A DNA stretch of 23,709 nucleotides, from positions 1-23,709 of the forward strand of contig CAZZLY010000035.1 in NCBI GenBank assembly GCA_964655175.1, given 5' to 3'. Made by a program: the position numbers and the translations under genes. Source of the DNA: JAIOPA01 sp964655175. Its GTDB lineage: Bacteria > Eisenbacteria > RBG-16-71-46. The stretch's first letter is position 1. Each line of letters begins with the position of its first letter. Below the pieces are notes generated by a model that had not been told where the DNA came from, ran no database searches, and worked only from the letters and a program-made list of their open reading frames with translations. Below are positions 23,660-23,709 of this stretch, one piece after another.

Positions 23660-23709
23660 CATATTCGACCGAATGACAAGGGTTTGCGAGATTTCCGCCC
23701 CCCTCGATC

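Overview
The window is a GC-rich bacterial chromosome segment with two exactly 100-base runs of N (1703-1802 and 13157-13256), which look like scaffold gaps of unknown true length. Every gene I can support reads on the minus strand. The lineage is diderm: it has an Mla-type ABC lipid transporter, a D-Ala-D-Ala ligase and a lipoprotein cytochrome. It uses sigma-70-type promoters (-35 TTGACG appears three times) and sigma-54. The gene content is vertical and housekeeping. High GC, the TPR-type sigma-54 activator and the CoaC active-site variant would fit a deep-branching Gram-negative phylum, such as an Eisenbacteria-like or FCB-related group, but I cannot fix the taxon from sequence alone. I see no mobile element, CRISPR array or rRNA.

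Layout in transcription order (right to left). (1) A run of 18 genes starts at a clear promoter (23630-23659): yicC, gmk, rpoZ, coaBC, type-4 uracil-DNA glycosylase, dnaB, mlaE, mlaF, mlaD, radA, ybaK (cut by a gap), ispD (cut by the same gap), ispF, gltX, ddl, an M42 aminopeptidase, mscS and cysS. Many junctions are ATGA/GTGA overlaps. The run ends at a strong hairpin (5864-5896). It joins RNA and nucleotide metabolism, CoA synthesis, replication and repair, outer-membrane lipid transport, isoprenoid synthesis, tRNA charging and cell-wall synthesis. (2) A dyad-rich control region (5559-5863) precedes a small exported Pro-rich protein and an 798-residue TPR-AAA+-Fis sigma-54 activator. (3) A roughly 900-base gene-free stretch (1803-2723) follows the activator. 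It holds a cluster of TGTCACC/GGTGACA inverted repeats, a sigma-54 promoter with correct GG-N10-GC spacing (2307-2322), and then about 490 bases without plausible coding potential but full of stems, two of them capped by GCAA tetraloops on the transcribed strand. It runs into the first gap. (4) A lipoprotein cytochrome c follows. (5) Last is the tRNA-Thr(TGT)/Tyr(GTA)/Gly(TCC)/Thr(GGT)-tuf order known from the E. coli tufB operon, here apparently split in two by a terminator and a second promoter between tRNA-Gly and the second tRNA-Thr.

The best candidate for an undescribed system is section 2-3: a TPR-sensing sigma-54 activator, a co-directional small exported protein, candidate enhancer sites, and a sigma-54 promoter that appears to drive a structured non-coding RNA.
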